From an uncultured beta proteobacterium (GTDB taxonomy: Bacteria > Pseudomonadota > Gammaproteobacteria > Burkholderiales > Burkholderiaceae_C), in NCBI GenBank assembly GCA_903938815.1, contig CAJAES010000116.1:1-64000 (forward strand): DNA of 64,000 nt, written 5' to 3'. How positions within the stretch are numbered: position 1 is the stretch's first letter; every line of letters starts with the position of its first letter. The notes below the pieces were generated by a model. It saw only the letters and a list, made by a program, of their open reading frames with translations. It was not told the origin of the DNA and made no database searches. The translations under genes were made by a program, and so were the position numbers. Shown one piece after another: positions 29,705-39,567 of the stretch.

Positions 29705-31111
29705 ATGCGCCTGCCACACCGCACCGGAACCGTCGCGGCGCTGGGCACCGCGCAGACGCTGGCCTGGGCCTCCACCTTCTATCTGCCCGCTATCCTGGCC
29801 GCGCCGATGGCGCGCGATCTGGGCGTTCCGGTCCCCACGGTCTTCGCCGCCTTCTCGCTGGCCTTGATCGTCTCGGCCCTGGTCGGGCCGCTGGCAGGCC
29901 GGACGATCGACCGCCGTGGCGGCCGCCCGGTATTGATGGCCACCAGCGTGATGTTCGCCGCCGGCCTGGTGGCGCTGGCCTGTGCACAGGGCCCTGCGAC
30001 GCTGTTCCTGGCGTGGGTGCTCATCGGCCTGGCCATGGGCTCGGGCCTGTACGAGGCCGCATTCGCCACGCTGGTGCGGCTGTACGGCCACGATGCCCGC
30101 AACACCATCACCGGCATCACGCTGCTGGCGGGCTTTGCCAGCACCGTGGGTTGGCCTCTGTCGGCGTGGATGGAGACGCAGGTGGGCTGGCGCGGCGCCT
30201 GTCTGTCCTGGGCCGGCCTGCACCTGCTGCTGGGCTTGCCCCTGAACGCCTGGCTGCCTCGCGCCGCCGTGGCGGGCGCTGGTGTCGGCGCAGGTGCAGG
30301 TGCGGGTGCAGGTGCAGGTGCAGGTGCAGGTGCAGGCGTGCCTGCTGTCGCTGTCGCGTCCGGGTCGGCCGATGCCGCGCGGCCAGCGGTTCCGGTCGAC
30401 AACGCCGCATCCGCATCCGCATCTGGATCCGGATCTGCATCTGCATCTGCCTCTTCATCTGCACACACACCCGCCGCCGCGCCAACCGCCCGTTGGACGA
30501 CCGCCCTGCTCGCGTTCGTGTTCGCGGTCACGTGGTTCGTCAGCACGGCGATGGCCACGCACTTTCCGCGCATGCTGCAGGAGGCCGGCGCTTCGCTGGC
30601 CACAGCGGTGGCGGTGGGCGCGCTGATCGGGCCGGCCCAGGTGGCGGGCCGGCTGTTCGAGTTCGGCTTCCTGCGGCACGTGCACCCGCTGCTGTCGGCG
30701 CGGCTGGCAGCGCTGGCGCATCCCGTCGGCGTGCTGGCGTTGCTGGGCCTGGGCACGCCGCTCGCGCCGTTGTTCGCGCTGCTGCACGGCGCCGGCAACG
30801 GCATCCTCACCATCGCCAAGGGCACGCTGCCCCTGGTGCTCTTCGGCCCCCAGGGCTACGGCGCGCGCCAGGGCTGGCTGCTCATGCCGGCGCGCGTGGC
30901 GCAGGCCCTGGCGCCGTTTCTCTTCGGCCTGGCGCTGGACGGCTGGGGTGCAGGCGCGATGCTGCTGTCGGCGGCGCTCGGGCTCCTGGCCTTCGCGGCA
31001 CTGCTTCTGGTGCGTGGTGCTGGCCCAGCTTCCGGCTCTGCGTCCAGCCCTGCGCCTGGCCCTGGGCAAGCCGGCACTTCATCGACCGCTTCGACAAGGA
31101 CCCCCTCATGA
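29705..31111 (+). CDS. MFS transporter with repeat-expanded central loop, ars-linked
   Basis: A 468-residue major-facilitator protein with about twelve helices. The family feature GRTIDRRGGRPVLMA lies in the loop between helices 2 and 3. The loop between helices 6 and 7 (about residues 193-260) is expanded by alternating GA units and an Ala/Ser stretch, both built on DNA microsatellites. It follows arsR by one base and overlaps the MBL gene, so it is under ArsR control. It may export an arsenical, but it is not recognisable as ArsJ (which is encoded separately downstream). Substrate unknown. Confidence 0.8.
   Translation: MRLPHRTGTVAALGTAQTLAWASTFYLPAILAAPMARDLGVPVPTVFAAFSLALIVSALVGPLAGRTIDRRGGRPVLMATSVMFAAGLVALACAQGPATLFLAWVLIGLAMGSGLYEAAFATLVRLYGHDARNTITGITLLAGFASTVGWPLSAWMETQVGWRGACLSWAGLHLLLGLPLNAWLPRAAVAGAGVGAGAGAGAGAGAGAGAGVPAVAVASGSADAARPAVPVDNAASASASGSGSASASASSSAHTPAAAPTARWTTALLAFVFAVTWFVSTAMATHFPRMLQEAGASLATAVAVGALIGPAQVAGRLFEFGFLRHVHPLLSARLAALAHPVGVLALLGLGTPLAPLFALLHGAGNGILTIAKGTLPLVLFGPQGYGARQGWLLMPARVAQALAPFLFGLALDGWGAGAMLLSAALGLLAFAALLLVRGAGPASGSASSPAPGPGQAGTSSTASTRTPS
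30290..30336 (+). repeat. GCAGGT hexanucleotide microsatellite in the MFS gene
   Basis: About eight GCAGGT/GCGGGT units in tandem, in frame, encode (Gly-Ala) repeats. Copy number changes would keep the frame. Confidence 0.9.
30404..30462 (+). repeat. GCATCC/GCATCT hexanucleotide repeat in the MFS gene
   Basis: About nine imperfect hexamers (GCATCC, GGATCT, GCATCT) in frame encode a stretch of alternating Ala/Gly and Ser. Confidence 0.85.
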
Positions 31112-32079
31112 GAACGTCCGTGCGCCGCTGGTTCACCCAGCCGATCCGTCTGTCCGTGATGCCCGTGATGCCCATGATGGCCGTGATGACCATGATGGCC
31201 GTGACAGCGGCCGGGGCCGTCACGGTCGACTTCCGCCCCGTGGCCGACGGCGTCTACGCGCACGTGGGCGACACCGGCGCGCGCAGCGTCGACAACGAGG
31301 GCCTGAACGCCAACATCGGCCTCGTCGTCACGCCTGCCGGCGCGGTGCTGATCGACAGCGGCGCCACGCACCAGAGCGCGCGCCAGATTGCCGAGGCCGC
31401 GCGCCGCGTGACGCCGCAGCCCATCCGCTGGGTCATCAACACCGGCGGGCAGGACCATCGCTGGCTCGGCAACGGCTACTTCCAGTCCCAGGGCGCCGAG
31501 ACCATCGCCCATGCCGCGGGGCGGGCCGACATGGACAACCGCGGCAACGACCACCTGCAAGCCCTGCGCGCCGTGCTGAAGGAACGCGCGGACGGCACCG
31601 TGCCCTCGCTGCCCACGCGCTGGGTCAGCGCGCCTGACGAGCGGCTCGAGTTCGGCGGCGTCGTTCTCGAGCTGAAGCATCGCGGCGGCGCGCACACGCC
31701 CGGCGACATGATGGTGTGGCTGCCGCAGAAGAAGCTGCTCTTCACCGGCGATGTGGTCTACGTGGACCGCATGCTCGGCGTCATTCCCGTGAGCAACACG
31801 AAGCGCTGGCTCGACAGCTTCGCGGCCATCGAGCCGCTGCGGCCCGCGGTGCTGGTGCCCGGCCACGGCCGGGTCACGGATCTGGCCACCGCGAAGGCCG
31901 ACACGCAGGCCTACCTGATGGCGCTGCGGGCGCACATGAAGAAGGCCGTCGACGATGGAACCGACGTGAGCGCGGCCGTGAAGTCCTTCGATACGGCGCC
32001 CTTCATGCGGCTGCTCAATGCGGCCGATCTGATGCCGGGCAACGCCAGCCGCACCTACCTGGAACTGGAGCGCGAGTGA
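31108..32079 (+). CDS. Exported metallo-beta-lactamase-fold protein with a degenerate metal motif
   Basis: A 323-residue MBL-fold protein. The first 36 residues are a signal peptide containing methionine repeats (MPVMPMMAVMTMMAV). The core has GLVVTPAGAVLIDSGA, then TGGQDHRWLGN at residues 112-122 where hydrolases normally have THxHxDH, then GGAHTPGD (H196), FTGDVVYVDR (D215) and VPGHGRV (H253). Two histidines of the first metal site are therefore missing, while the other ligands remain. It may bind one metal or act on an unusual substrate. It is translationally coupled (ATGA, GTGA) to the MFS and ATP-grasp genes. Confidence 0.82.
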   Translation: MRTSVRRWFTQPIRLSVMPVMPMMAVMTMMAVTAAGAVTVDFRPVADGVYAHVGDTGARSVDNEGLNANIGLVVTPAGAVLIDSGATHQSARQIAEAARRVTPQPIRWVINTGGQDHRWLGNGYFQSQGAETIAHAAGRADMDNRGNDHLQALRAVLKERADGTVPSLPTRWVSAPDERLEFGGVVLELKHRGGAHTPGDMMVWLPQKKLLFTGDVVYVDRMLGVIPVSNTKRWLDSFAAIEPLRPAVLVPGHGRVTDLATAKADTQAYLMALRAHMKKAVDDGTDVSAAVKSFDTAPFMRLLNAADLMPGNASRTYLELERE

Positions 32080-33362
32080 ACACCTCGGAGACCCTGAATC
32101 GCGAGTGCTTCTGCTTCAGCCTCGACCGCGACGCGCTGGCGCGGGCACTCGACGCCGACCCGGCGCACCCGGGCCTGTCGGCACTGCTGCAGGAGCGCTG
32201 TCCGTCGGTGTTCTCGGCGCAGCCCGTGTTCGTGGCGGCACCGCACCTGCGGCGCATGGCGGAGGTGGTTCGCGCCGTCGAATCGGTGGTGGCGCTGCCG
32301 GCCTGGCGCGAGCATGCCCTGGCGACGGCGCCGGCCATCGCCCGCTTGAGCCCTCAGGGCGCGCGCGGGGTGTTCTTCGGCTTCGACTTCCACCTCGCCG
32401 AGGGCCGGCTGGGCCTCATCGAGATCAATACCAACGCCGGCGGCGCGATGCTCAACGCGGTGCTGGCGCGCGCGCAGCGCAGCTGCTGCCCAGCGATGGA
32501 CACGCTGCTGCCCGCGCTGGCGGGCGTGCGGGCGTTCGAGGAAGGCATGGTGCGCATGTTCCTGGAAGAGTGGCGGCTGGCCGGCCGTTCGCGGCCGCTG
32601 CGCAGCATCGCCATCGTCGACGAAGCGCCTTCGCAGCAGTACCTGTACCCGGAGTTCCTGCTCTTCGAGAGCCTGTTCGCGCGGCACGGCCTGCAGGCCG
32701 TCGTGGCCGACCCGGCCGATCTCCAGTGGCGCGGCGGCGCGCTGTGGCACGGTGACCTGGCCATCGATCTCGTCTACAACCGGCTCACGGATTTCTACCT
32801 CGATCAGCCCGCCAGCGCGGCCCTGCGCGAGGCCCACGAGCAGCAGGGCGTGGTGCTGACCCCGCACCCCCAGGCGCACGCGCTGTATGCCGACAAGCGC
32901 CACCTCGCCGTCTTCTGCGACGTGGCCCGGATGCAGGCCCTGGGCGTGCCCGAGGCCACCCGCCAGATCCTGCTGGACGCCGTGCCGCACACCGAGGTGG
33001 TGGATCCCGCCGATGGCGAGCGCCTGTGGGCGGCCCGCCGGGGCCTCTTCTTCAAGCCCGTGGCGGGCTTCGGCAGCCGCGCCGCCTACCGCGGCGACAA
33101 GATCACCCGGCGCGTCTGGCAGGACATCCTGGCCGGCGACTACGTGGCGCAGGCCATCGTGCAGCCCGGTGAGCGCATGATCGAGACGGCCCGCGACGCG
33201 CAGCAGCCGATGAAGTTCGATCTGCGCGCCTATGCCTACGCCGGTGAAACGCAATGGGTGGCCGCGCGCGTGTACCAGGGGCAGACCACCAACTTCAGGA
33301 CACCGGGCGGGGGCTTCGCGCCGGTGTTCAGCGATCCCGCCCCCCAGGAGAACCGCCCGTGA
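32076..33362 (+). CDS. ATP-grasp-like protein of unknown function, ars-linked
   Basis: A 428-residue soluble protein. The C-terminal half resembles an ATP-grasp ligase domain: RRGLFFKPVAGFGSRAAYRG (residues about 320-340), YVAQAIVQPGERM, MKFDLRAYAYAGETQW and a Gly-rich end. A mid-protein block FGFDFHLAEGRLGLIEINTN also suggests a circularly permuted ATP-grasp. The N-terminus has a CxC pair (NRECFCFSLD) and a CC pair lies near residue 131 (RSCCPAMD). Such enzymes join a carboxylate to an amine or thiol. The start GTG overlaps the MBL stop. I could not name the reaction. Confidence 0.7.
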   Translation: MNTSETLNRECFCFSLDRDALARALDADPAHPGLSALLQERCPSVFSAQPVFVAAPHLRRMAEVVRAVESVVALPAWREHALATAPAIARLSPQGARGVFFGFDFHLAEGRLGLIEINTNAGGAMLNAVLARAQRSCCPAMDTLLPALAGVRAFEEGMVRMFLEEWRLAGRSRPLRSIAIVDEAPSQQYLYPEFLLFESLFARHGLQAVVADPADLQWRGGALWHGDLAIDLVYNRLTDFYLDQPASAALREAHEQQGVVLTPHPQAHALYADKRHLAVFCDVARMQALGVPEATRQILLDAVPHTEVVDPADGERLWAARRGLFFKPVAGFGSRAAYRGDKITRRVWQDILAGDYVAQAIVQPGERMIETARDAQQPMKFDLRAYAYAGETQWVAARVYQGQTTNFRTPGGGFAPVFSDPAPQENRP

Positions 33363-33673
33363 CGCTGCACCTCAGTTTCCTGATCGTGGCCCTCGCGTGC
33401 TGCTTCGCGCCGGGCGCCGCCGTCGCCAGCCAGGCCCTGGCCTCGGACCTGGGCTGCTACAACTGCCACGGCAACCCGCCCCGCAAGAAGGCCCCCACCT
33501 TCGCCGATCTGGCCCGCACCTATGCGCCCGCAGGCCAGGACGCTGCTTCGCAGAAGAAGCTCGCCGACAAGCTGCGTGACGGCTCCATCTTCAGCCACAT
33601 CGACGCCCACGAGAGGCTGAGCCCCGAGGTGGCCGAACGGCTTGTCCGCTGGATCAGCGAGGGCGCCAAGTGA
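33359..33673 (+). CDS. Small exported c-type cytochrome
   Basis: A 104-residue protein with a signal peptide (cleaved near AVAS) and one haem c motif, CYNCH at residues 33-37. The mature domain is about 80 residues, like monohaem cytochromes c-552/c-553. No methionine follows the haem site; where an axial methionine is expected there is a HIDAHERLS segment, so the sixth ligand may be histidine. It sits between the ATP-grasp gene and arsA with GTGA overlaps on both sides. It may carry electrons in the periplasm for the MBL protein or another partner (inference). Confidence 0.8.
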   Translation: MTLHLSFLIVALACCFAPGAAVASQALASDLGCYNCHGNPPRKKAPTFADLARTYAPAGQDAASQKKLADKLRDGSIFSHIDAHERLSPEVAERLVRWISEGAK

Positions 33674-35604
33674 ACATCGCCATCGATTCCCCGCTGGCCC
33701 TGCTCCGTCAGGCGCCGCGTTTCCTGTTCTTCACCGGCAAGGGCGGCGTCGGCAAGACCTCGCTCGCCTGCGCGTGCGCGCTGACCCTGGCCGATGCCGG
33801 ACGCCGTGTCCTGCTGGTGAGCACCGACCCGGCCTCGAACCTCGACGAGATGCTCGGCCTGGCCTTGTCGGATCAGCCCCGTGCCGTGCCCGGCGCGCCC
33901 GGCCTGGAGGCGATGAACATCGACCCCGAAGCCGCCGCCGACGCCTACCGCGTCCGCGTGATCGAGCAGATGCCGGCCGGCACCACCGACGCCGAGCGGG
34001 GCGTGGTGCGCGAGCAGCTCTCCGGCGCCTGCACGACCGAGATCGCGGCCTTCGACGAATTCATCGGCCTGCTGGCCGGCGATGCCGCGCGCTACGAGCA
34101 CGTGGTCTTCGACACCGCGCCGACGGGGCACACGCTGCGCCTGCTGAGCCTGCCCAAGGCCTGGACGGGCTTCCTGCAGGGCAACGACCGGGGCGCCTCG
34201 TGCCTGGGCCCCCACTCGGGCCTGAAGATGCGCGAGGAGCGCTTCAGGGCGGGCCTGGGGGCGCTGGCCGATGCGGGCCTGACCGCCATCGTGCTGGTCA
34301 CGCGGGCCGACCGCGGCGCCCTGCGCGAGGCCGCTCGCACGGCCGGGGAACTGCGCTCGCTCGGCCTGGCCAACCAGCACCTGGTGGTCAATGCGGTCTT
34401 CCGCGCCTCGGTGCCCGATGACCGGGTGGCCGCGGCCTTGCAGGCGCTGGGCGACCAGGCGCTGGCCGCACTCCCCGCCGCGCTGGCCGGCCTGCCGCAG
34501 GACCGCGTGCCCCTGCGGCCGTTCGACATGGTGGGCCTGCCGGCATTGCGCGCACTGCTGCGGCCGGCGGTCGCAGCGGCGCAGGCTGACGATGCTGCCG
34601 TGATCACCGCTTCGCCCTCGGCCTCGACCTCCGAGGCATCGACATCGACATCGACATCGGCGCCGGGCGATGCAACGCAGCCGCTGGCGTCGCCCGTCAT
34701 CGCGTCCGCCGGCCTGCAGGCTCCGCACTCGCCGCAGTCACTGCAGGCGCTGGCCGACGAACTGGCCCTGAAGGACCGGGGCCTCGTGATGGTCATGGGC
34801 AAGGGCGGGGTCGGCAAGACGACCATCGCGGCCGCTCTGGCGGTGGCCCTGGCCGAACGCGGCAAGACCGTGCACCTGTCCACCACCGACCCCGCCGCGC
34901 ACCTGGCCGCCACGCTCGACGGCAGCCTGCCGGGCCTGCAGGTGGCCCGCATCGACCCGGCCGCCGAGACGCAGCGCTACATCGACAAGGTCATGGCCAG
35001 CCGTGGCCGCGAGCTCGACGACGCCGGCCGGGCCCTGCTGCTGGAGGACCTGCGTTCGCCCTGCACCGAGGAGGTCGCCGTGTTCCATGCGTTCGCGCGC
35101 ACCGTGGGCGAGGCGCGCAGCGCGTTCGTCGTGCTCGACACCGCGCCCACCGGGCACACCCTGCTGCTGATGGACGCCACCGGCGCGTACCACCGGCAGA
35201 TGTCGCGCGAGTTCGAGGGCGGGGCCGCGGCCGGGCGCTTCGTCACGCCGCTGATGCGCCTGCAGGACCCCGACTACACCCGCATCGTGCTGGTGACGCT
35301 GCCCGAGATCACGCCCGTCTCGGAGGCCGCCGGCCTGCAGGACGATCTGCGCCGGGCGAGCATCGAGCCCTTCGCCTGGGTCGTCAACCGCAGCCTCGCG
35401 GCCAGCGGTACGACCGACCCCCTGCTGTTCGCGCGCCTGGCCGGGGAGCGTGCGCAGATGTCGCGCGTTTCGGGTTCCCTGGCGCGACGGGCCTACGTGG
35501 TGCCCTGGGTGCCCGAGCCGCCGGTGGGCGTTGCCGCGCTGCGTGCGCTCACCAGCACCAGCAACGCCATCGGCACCGGCACCGGCACCGGCGCGCGAGA
35601 CTGA
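33670..35604 (+). CDS. arsA: Arsenite-stimulated ATPase ArsA (two-domain)
   Basis: A 644-residue ATPase with two homologous halves: GKGGVGKT at residues 23-30 and again at about 377-384, each with a DTAPTGHTL switch block. The metalloid-site cysteines known in E. coli ArsA (113, 172, 422) are present here as C121 (GACTTE), C178 (ASCLG) and C465 (SPCTEE). It energises an arsenite exporter; ACR3, encoded convergently nearby, is a possible partner, as no ArsB or ArsD is present. The linker (about residues 310-345) and C-terminus carry Ser/Thr or Gly/Thr repeats from microsatellites. GTG start. Confidence 0.93.
   Translation: MNIAIDSPLALLRQAPRFLFFTGKGGVGKTSLACACALTLADAGRRVLLVSTDPASNLDEMLGLALSDQPRAVPGAPGLEAMNIDPEAAADAYRVRVIEQMPAGTTDAERGVVREQLSGACTTEIAAFDEFIGLLAGDAARYEHVVFDTAPTGHTLRLLSLPKAWTGFLQGNDRGASCLGPHSGLKMREERFRAGLGALADAGLTAIVLVTRADRGALREAARTAGELRSLGLANQHLVVNAVFRASVPDDRVAAALQALGDQALAALPAALAGLPQDRVPLRPFDMVGLPALRALLRPAVAAAQADDAAVITASPSASTSEASTSTSTSAPGDATQPLASPVIASAGLQAPHSPQSLQALADELALKDRGLVMVMGKGGVGKTTIAAALAVALAERGKTVHLSTTDPAAHLAATLDGSLPGLQVARIDPAAETQRYIDKVMASRGRELDDAGRALLLEDLRSPCTEEVAVFHAFARTVGEARSAFVVLDTAPTGHTLLLMDATGAYHRQMSREFEGGAAAGRFVTPLMRLQDPDYTRIVLVTLPEITPVSEAAGLQDDLRRASIEPFAWVVNRSLAASGTTDPLLFARLAGERAQMSRVSGSLARRAYVVPWVPEPPVGVAALRALTSTSNAIGTGTGTGARD
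34637..34659 (+). repeat. CATCGA microsatellite in the arsA linker
   Basis: Nearly four tandem CATCGA units encode alternating Ser and Thr between the two ArsA halves. A second small run (CGGCAC, three units) lies at 35571-35592 near the C-terminus. Confidence 0.85.
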
Positions 35605-35652
35605 GCCTGTTCCCGGCCGGGTCGCGTGCCGGCGCGCACGCGCACGCGAACG

Positions 35653-36703
<1,051 letters not shown>

Positions 36704-36833
36704 GCGACCGATTGTGGGCGAGAGGGATACGTCGCTGGCTGACGCCGAAGTGTCCTGCAGGGAACTTCCGTGCCCGGTGGATGCATCCGGCGGACATCGA
36801 GTCTCCGGCGGGTTGCGTGCCCTCCGTGTCCGA

Positions 36834-37163
36834 TCAGCAGCGGGCGCAGCCGATGGCGACCGGCGCGACCTCGCAGGGCCGGCCCTCGCAGCAATGCGCC
36901 GTGAGATAGCCCAGCAGCTCGTTCATGCGCGCCAGTTCGGGCCGGTAGATGAGGTGCCGGCCGTCGCGCTGCTGCGAGACGAGGCCGGCCTGCGCCAGTT
37001 CCTTCAGGTGGAAGGACAGCGTGGACGCCGGCACGTCCAGCGTGGCCGAGAGCGCGCCCGGCGTCAGCCCCTGCGGCCCGGCGCCCACGAGCGCGCGGAA
37101 CACGCGCAGGCGCATGCCCTGGGCCAGTGCGGCCAGCGCGGCGACGGCGGCGGTCTCGTCCAT
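36834..37163 (-). CDS. arsR: ArsR-family repressor with C-terminal cysteine cluster
   Basis: A 109-residue winged-helix repressor. The recognition helix is [20 protein letters not shown] (residues 39-58). The C-terminus carries five cysteines, C91, C92, C97, C106 and C109 ([15 protein letters not shown]). C-terminal vicinal cysteines are used for As(III) sensing in the AfArsR type. The start at 37163 has AAGGAG six bases upstream. Unusually it lies inside the minus-strand operon, between arsJ and acr3, rather than at its head; it probably also regulates the site at 39568-39592. Confidence 0.88.
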   Translation of the reverse strand: MDETAAVAALAALAQGMRLRVFRALVGAGPQGLTPGALSATLDVPASTLSFHLKELAQAGLVSQQRDGRHLIYRPELARMNELLGYLTAHCCEGRPCEVAPVAIGCARC

Positions 37164-37173
37164 GGCGGCTCCT

Positions 37174-38496
37174 TCAGTCGGGCTTGGCAGGCGTGGCGGG
37201 CAGGGCGGCGGCACGCTGAGTCGGCAGGGACAGCGTGACGACCCAGCACAGCACCAGCATCACGGCCGAGCCTGTGAGCGCGCCCGGAAGGCCCCAGCCC
37301 TGGTACAGCAGGCCCGACAGCAAGGTTCCGATGAAACGGCCCAGCGCGTTCGCGGCGTAGTAGAAGCCGACGTCCTCGGCGGCCTTCTCGCTGCCGGCGT
37401 AGGCCAGGATCAGGTACGAGTGCACCGAGGAGTTGACGGCGAACGCGAAGCCGAACACCGCGAGGCCGCCCACCACCACCCACTCCAGGTGCGGCACCTG
37501 CGCCAGCACCAGGCCGGCCAGCACCATGGGCACCAGCGCCAGTGCGGCCGACCACGCTCGCGCGGCCGGCACCTCGGTGCTCAGGCCGTCGTCGCTGCGG
37601 CGCACCAGCCGGGGCGCGAGGCCCTGCACCACGCCGTAGCCGATGGTCCACAGCGCCAGGAAGCCGCCCACCATGGTGAAGTTCCAGCCCGCCGAGTACA
37701 GGAACACCGGCACGCCGACGACGAACCACACGTCGCGCGCTCCGAAGAGCGCCACGCGCGCGGCCGCCAGCCCGTTGATGCCGCGGTTCTTGGCGAACAG
37801 TTCCTTCGCCGACTTCGACGCCTTCGCCTTGCCCATCAGCGGCGGCACGAAGGCCAGCACGCCGACCAGCACGATCGCCAGCAGGGCCGCCATCGTCCAC
37901 AGCGAGACGCGGAACCCGAGCGTCTGCAGCAGCAGGCCGCCGAGGAAGAAGCCCACGCCCTTCATCGCGTTCTTGCTGCCGGTGAAGAAGGCCACCCACT
38001 TGAAGAGCTGGCCCGAGGCTGTGCCCGCCGTCAGCTTGATGGCCGACTTGCTGGCCGTCTTGGTGAGGTCCTTCGCGACGCCGCATACGCCCTGCGCCAG
38101 CACCACCCACGCAACCGACATCACGGCCGTCCACTGCGGCGAGAGTGCCGACAGCAGCAGGAAGCCCGTGATCTGCGTGATCAGCCCCACGACCAGCATG
38201 CGCTGGATGCCGTAGCGCGTGGCCAGCCAGCCGCCGATGAGGTTGGCCGCGATGCCCGCCGCCTCGTACAGCAGGAACAGGAAGGCGAGCGTGAAGGGCG
38301 AATAGCCGAGCCGGTAGAAGTGCAGCAGCACCAGCATGCGCAGCGCGCCGTCGGTGAGCGTGAAGCCCCAGTAGGCGGCCGTGACGATGGCGTAGTTGCG
38401 CGTGCCGCTGGAGGCGCCCGCAGTGGCGATTCCGGACCCGGCGCCAGGCCCGCCATCAACACTGCGGGCACTATCGCGGCTGCGGTCGGCAGTCAT
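37174..38496 (-). CDS. arsJ: MFS transporter ArsJ (1-arseno-3-phosphoglycerate exporter)
   Basis: A 440-residue major-facilitator protein with a poorly conserved 32-residue N-terminus and then NYAIVTAAYWGFTLTDGALR, typical of ArsJ. Other blocks are GVAKDLTKTASKSAIKL and GSKNAMKGVGFFLGG. ArsJ exports the unstable product formed when GAPDH uses arsenate in place of phosphate, giving arsenate resistance. It follows the GAPDH gene by four bases and precedes arsR by ten, supporting the pairing. Confidence 0.93.
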   Translation of the reverse strand: MTADRSRDSARSVDGGPGAGSGIATAGASSGTRNYAIVTAAYWGFTLTDGALRMLVLLHFYRLGYSPFTLAFLFLLYEAAGIAANLIGGWLATRYGIQRMLVVGLITQITGFLLLSALSPQWTAVMSVAWVVLAQGVCGVAKDLTKTASKSAIKLTAGTASGQLFKWVAFFTGSKNAMKGVGFFLGGLLLQTLGFRVSLWTMAALLAIVLVGVLAFVPPLMGKAKASKSAKELFAKNRGINGLAAARVALFGARDVWFVVGVPVFLYSAGWNFTMVGGFLALWTIGYGVVQGLAPRLVRRSDDGLSTEVPAARAWSAALALVPMVLAGLVLAQVPHLEWVVVGGLAVFGFAFAVNSSVHSYLILAYAGSEKAAEDVGFYYAANALGRFIGTLLSGLLYQGWGLPGALTGSAVMLVLCWVVTLSLPTQRAAALPATPAKPD

Positions 38497-38500
38497 GGCC

Positions 38501-39544
38501 TTACAGGCCCTGCGCGTGCATGTGGCACGCCAGGTCGACCATGCGGCAGGCGTAGCCCATCTCGTTGTCGTACCAGGCGTAGACCTTCAGCAGCGTGCCG
38601 TCGGTCACCAGCGTGGAGAGCGCATCGACGATGGCGCTGCGCGTGTCGCCCGCGTAGTCTGCGCTCACGAGCGGGCGTTCCTCCACCCCGAGGATGCCCG
38701 CCAGCGCGCCGCGCGCCGCGGCCGTGAAGAGCGCGTTCACCTCGGCCGCCGTGGTGGCGTGCTTCAGTTCGAACACGCAGTCCGTCAGCGAGGCGTTGAG
38801 CACCGGCGCGCGCACCGCGTGGCCGTCGAGCTTGCCCTTCAGCTCGGGGTAGATCAGCGCGATGGCGGTGGCGCTGCCGGTGGTGGTGGGCGCCAGGCTG
38901 AGCATCGCGCTGCGGGCGCGGCGCAGGTCCTTGTGCGGCGCGTCCACGATCAGGTTGGTGTTGGTCGGGTCGTGGATGGTGGTGATCTGGCCGTGGCGGA
39001 TGCCGAGGGCTTCGTGGATCACCTTCACCACCGGCGCCAGGCAGTTGGTGGTGCACGACGCCGCCGTGACGATGCGGTGCTGCGCGGGCGCGTAGAGGTG
39101 CTCGTTGACGCCGACGACGATGTTCAGCACGCCGCCCACCTTCACCGGCGCGGCAACGATCACGCGCTTCGCGCCGCGGTCGAGGTGGCCCTGCAGCGTC
39201 TGCGGCGTCAGGAACTTGCCTGTGCATTCCAGAACCACCTCGACGCCGAGATCGCCCCAGGGAATCTCGGCGGCCGTGGCGTGCGACGAGAACGACAGTT
39301 CGTGCCCGTCGATGCGGATGCGGTCCTCGCCCTCGGCGGCGATGTCGGCGCGCCAGCGGCCCTGCACGCTGTCGAACGCCAGCAGGTGGGCCGTGGCGGC
39401 CGCGCCGCCCTTGAGTTCGTTGAGGTGCACCACCTCCAGCCGGTTGCCGCCGCGCGGGTCGTCCGCGGGCCGATGCGCGGCGCCCAGGGCCGCACGCAGC
39501 GCCAGGCGGCCGATGCGCCCCATTCCGTTGATGCCGACCCTCAT
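38501..39544 (-). CDS. gapdh: ArsJ-associated glyceraldehyde-3-phosphate dehydrogenase
   Basis: A 347-residue GAPDH with the Rossmann start [13 protein letters not shown] and the catalytic cysteine C164 in [12 protein letters not shown]. It forms 1-arseno-3-phosphoglycerate from arsenate for ArsJ to export. Alternative start MKAARR at 39574 would place the codon inside the palindrome, so 39544 is preferred; its upstream GGGGTGG is a modest ribosome site. Its immediate neighbour is arsJ, not the glycolytic genes, so it is the dedicated arsenate-resistance copy. Confidence 0.92.
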   Translation of the reverse strand: MRVGINGMGRIGRLALRAALGAAHRPADDPRGGNRLEVVHLNELKGGAAATAHLLAFDSVQGRWRADIAAEGEDRIRIDGHELSFSSHATAAEIPWGDLGVEVVLECTGKFLTPQTLQGHLDRGAKRVIVAAPVKVGGVLNIVVGVNEHLYAPAQHRIVTAASCTTNCLAPVVKVIHEALGIRHGQITTIHDPTNTNLIVDAPHKDLRRARSAMLSLAPTTTGSATAIALIYPELKGKLDGHAVRAPVLNASLTDCVFELKHATTAAEVNALFTAAARGALAGILGVEERPLVSADYAGDTRSAIVDALSTLVTDGTLLKVYAWYDNEMGYACRMVDLACHMHAQGL

Positions 39545-39567
39545 GACCACCCCGTTCCGCCTTGCGG

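Noticed and set aside
36704-36833. A possible ArsR site between the second arsR and acr3.
   Set aside because: No symmetric repeat of useful length was found there, so no operator is claimed.
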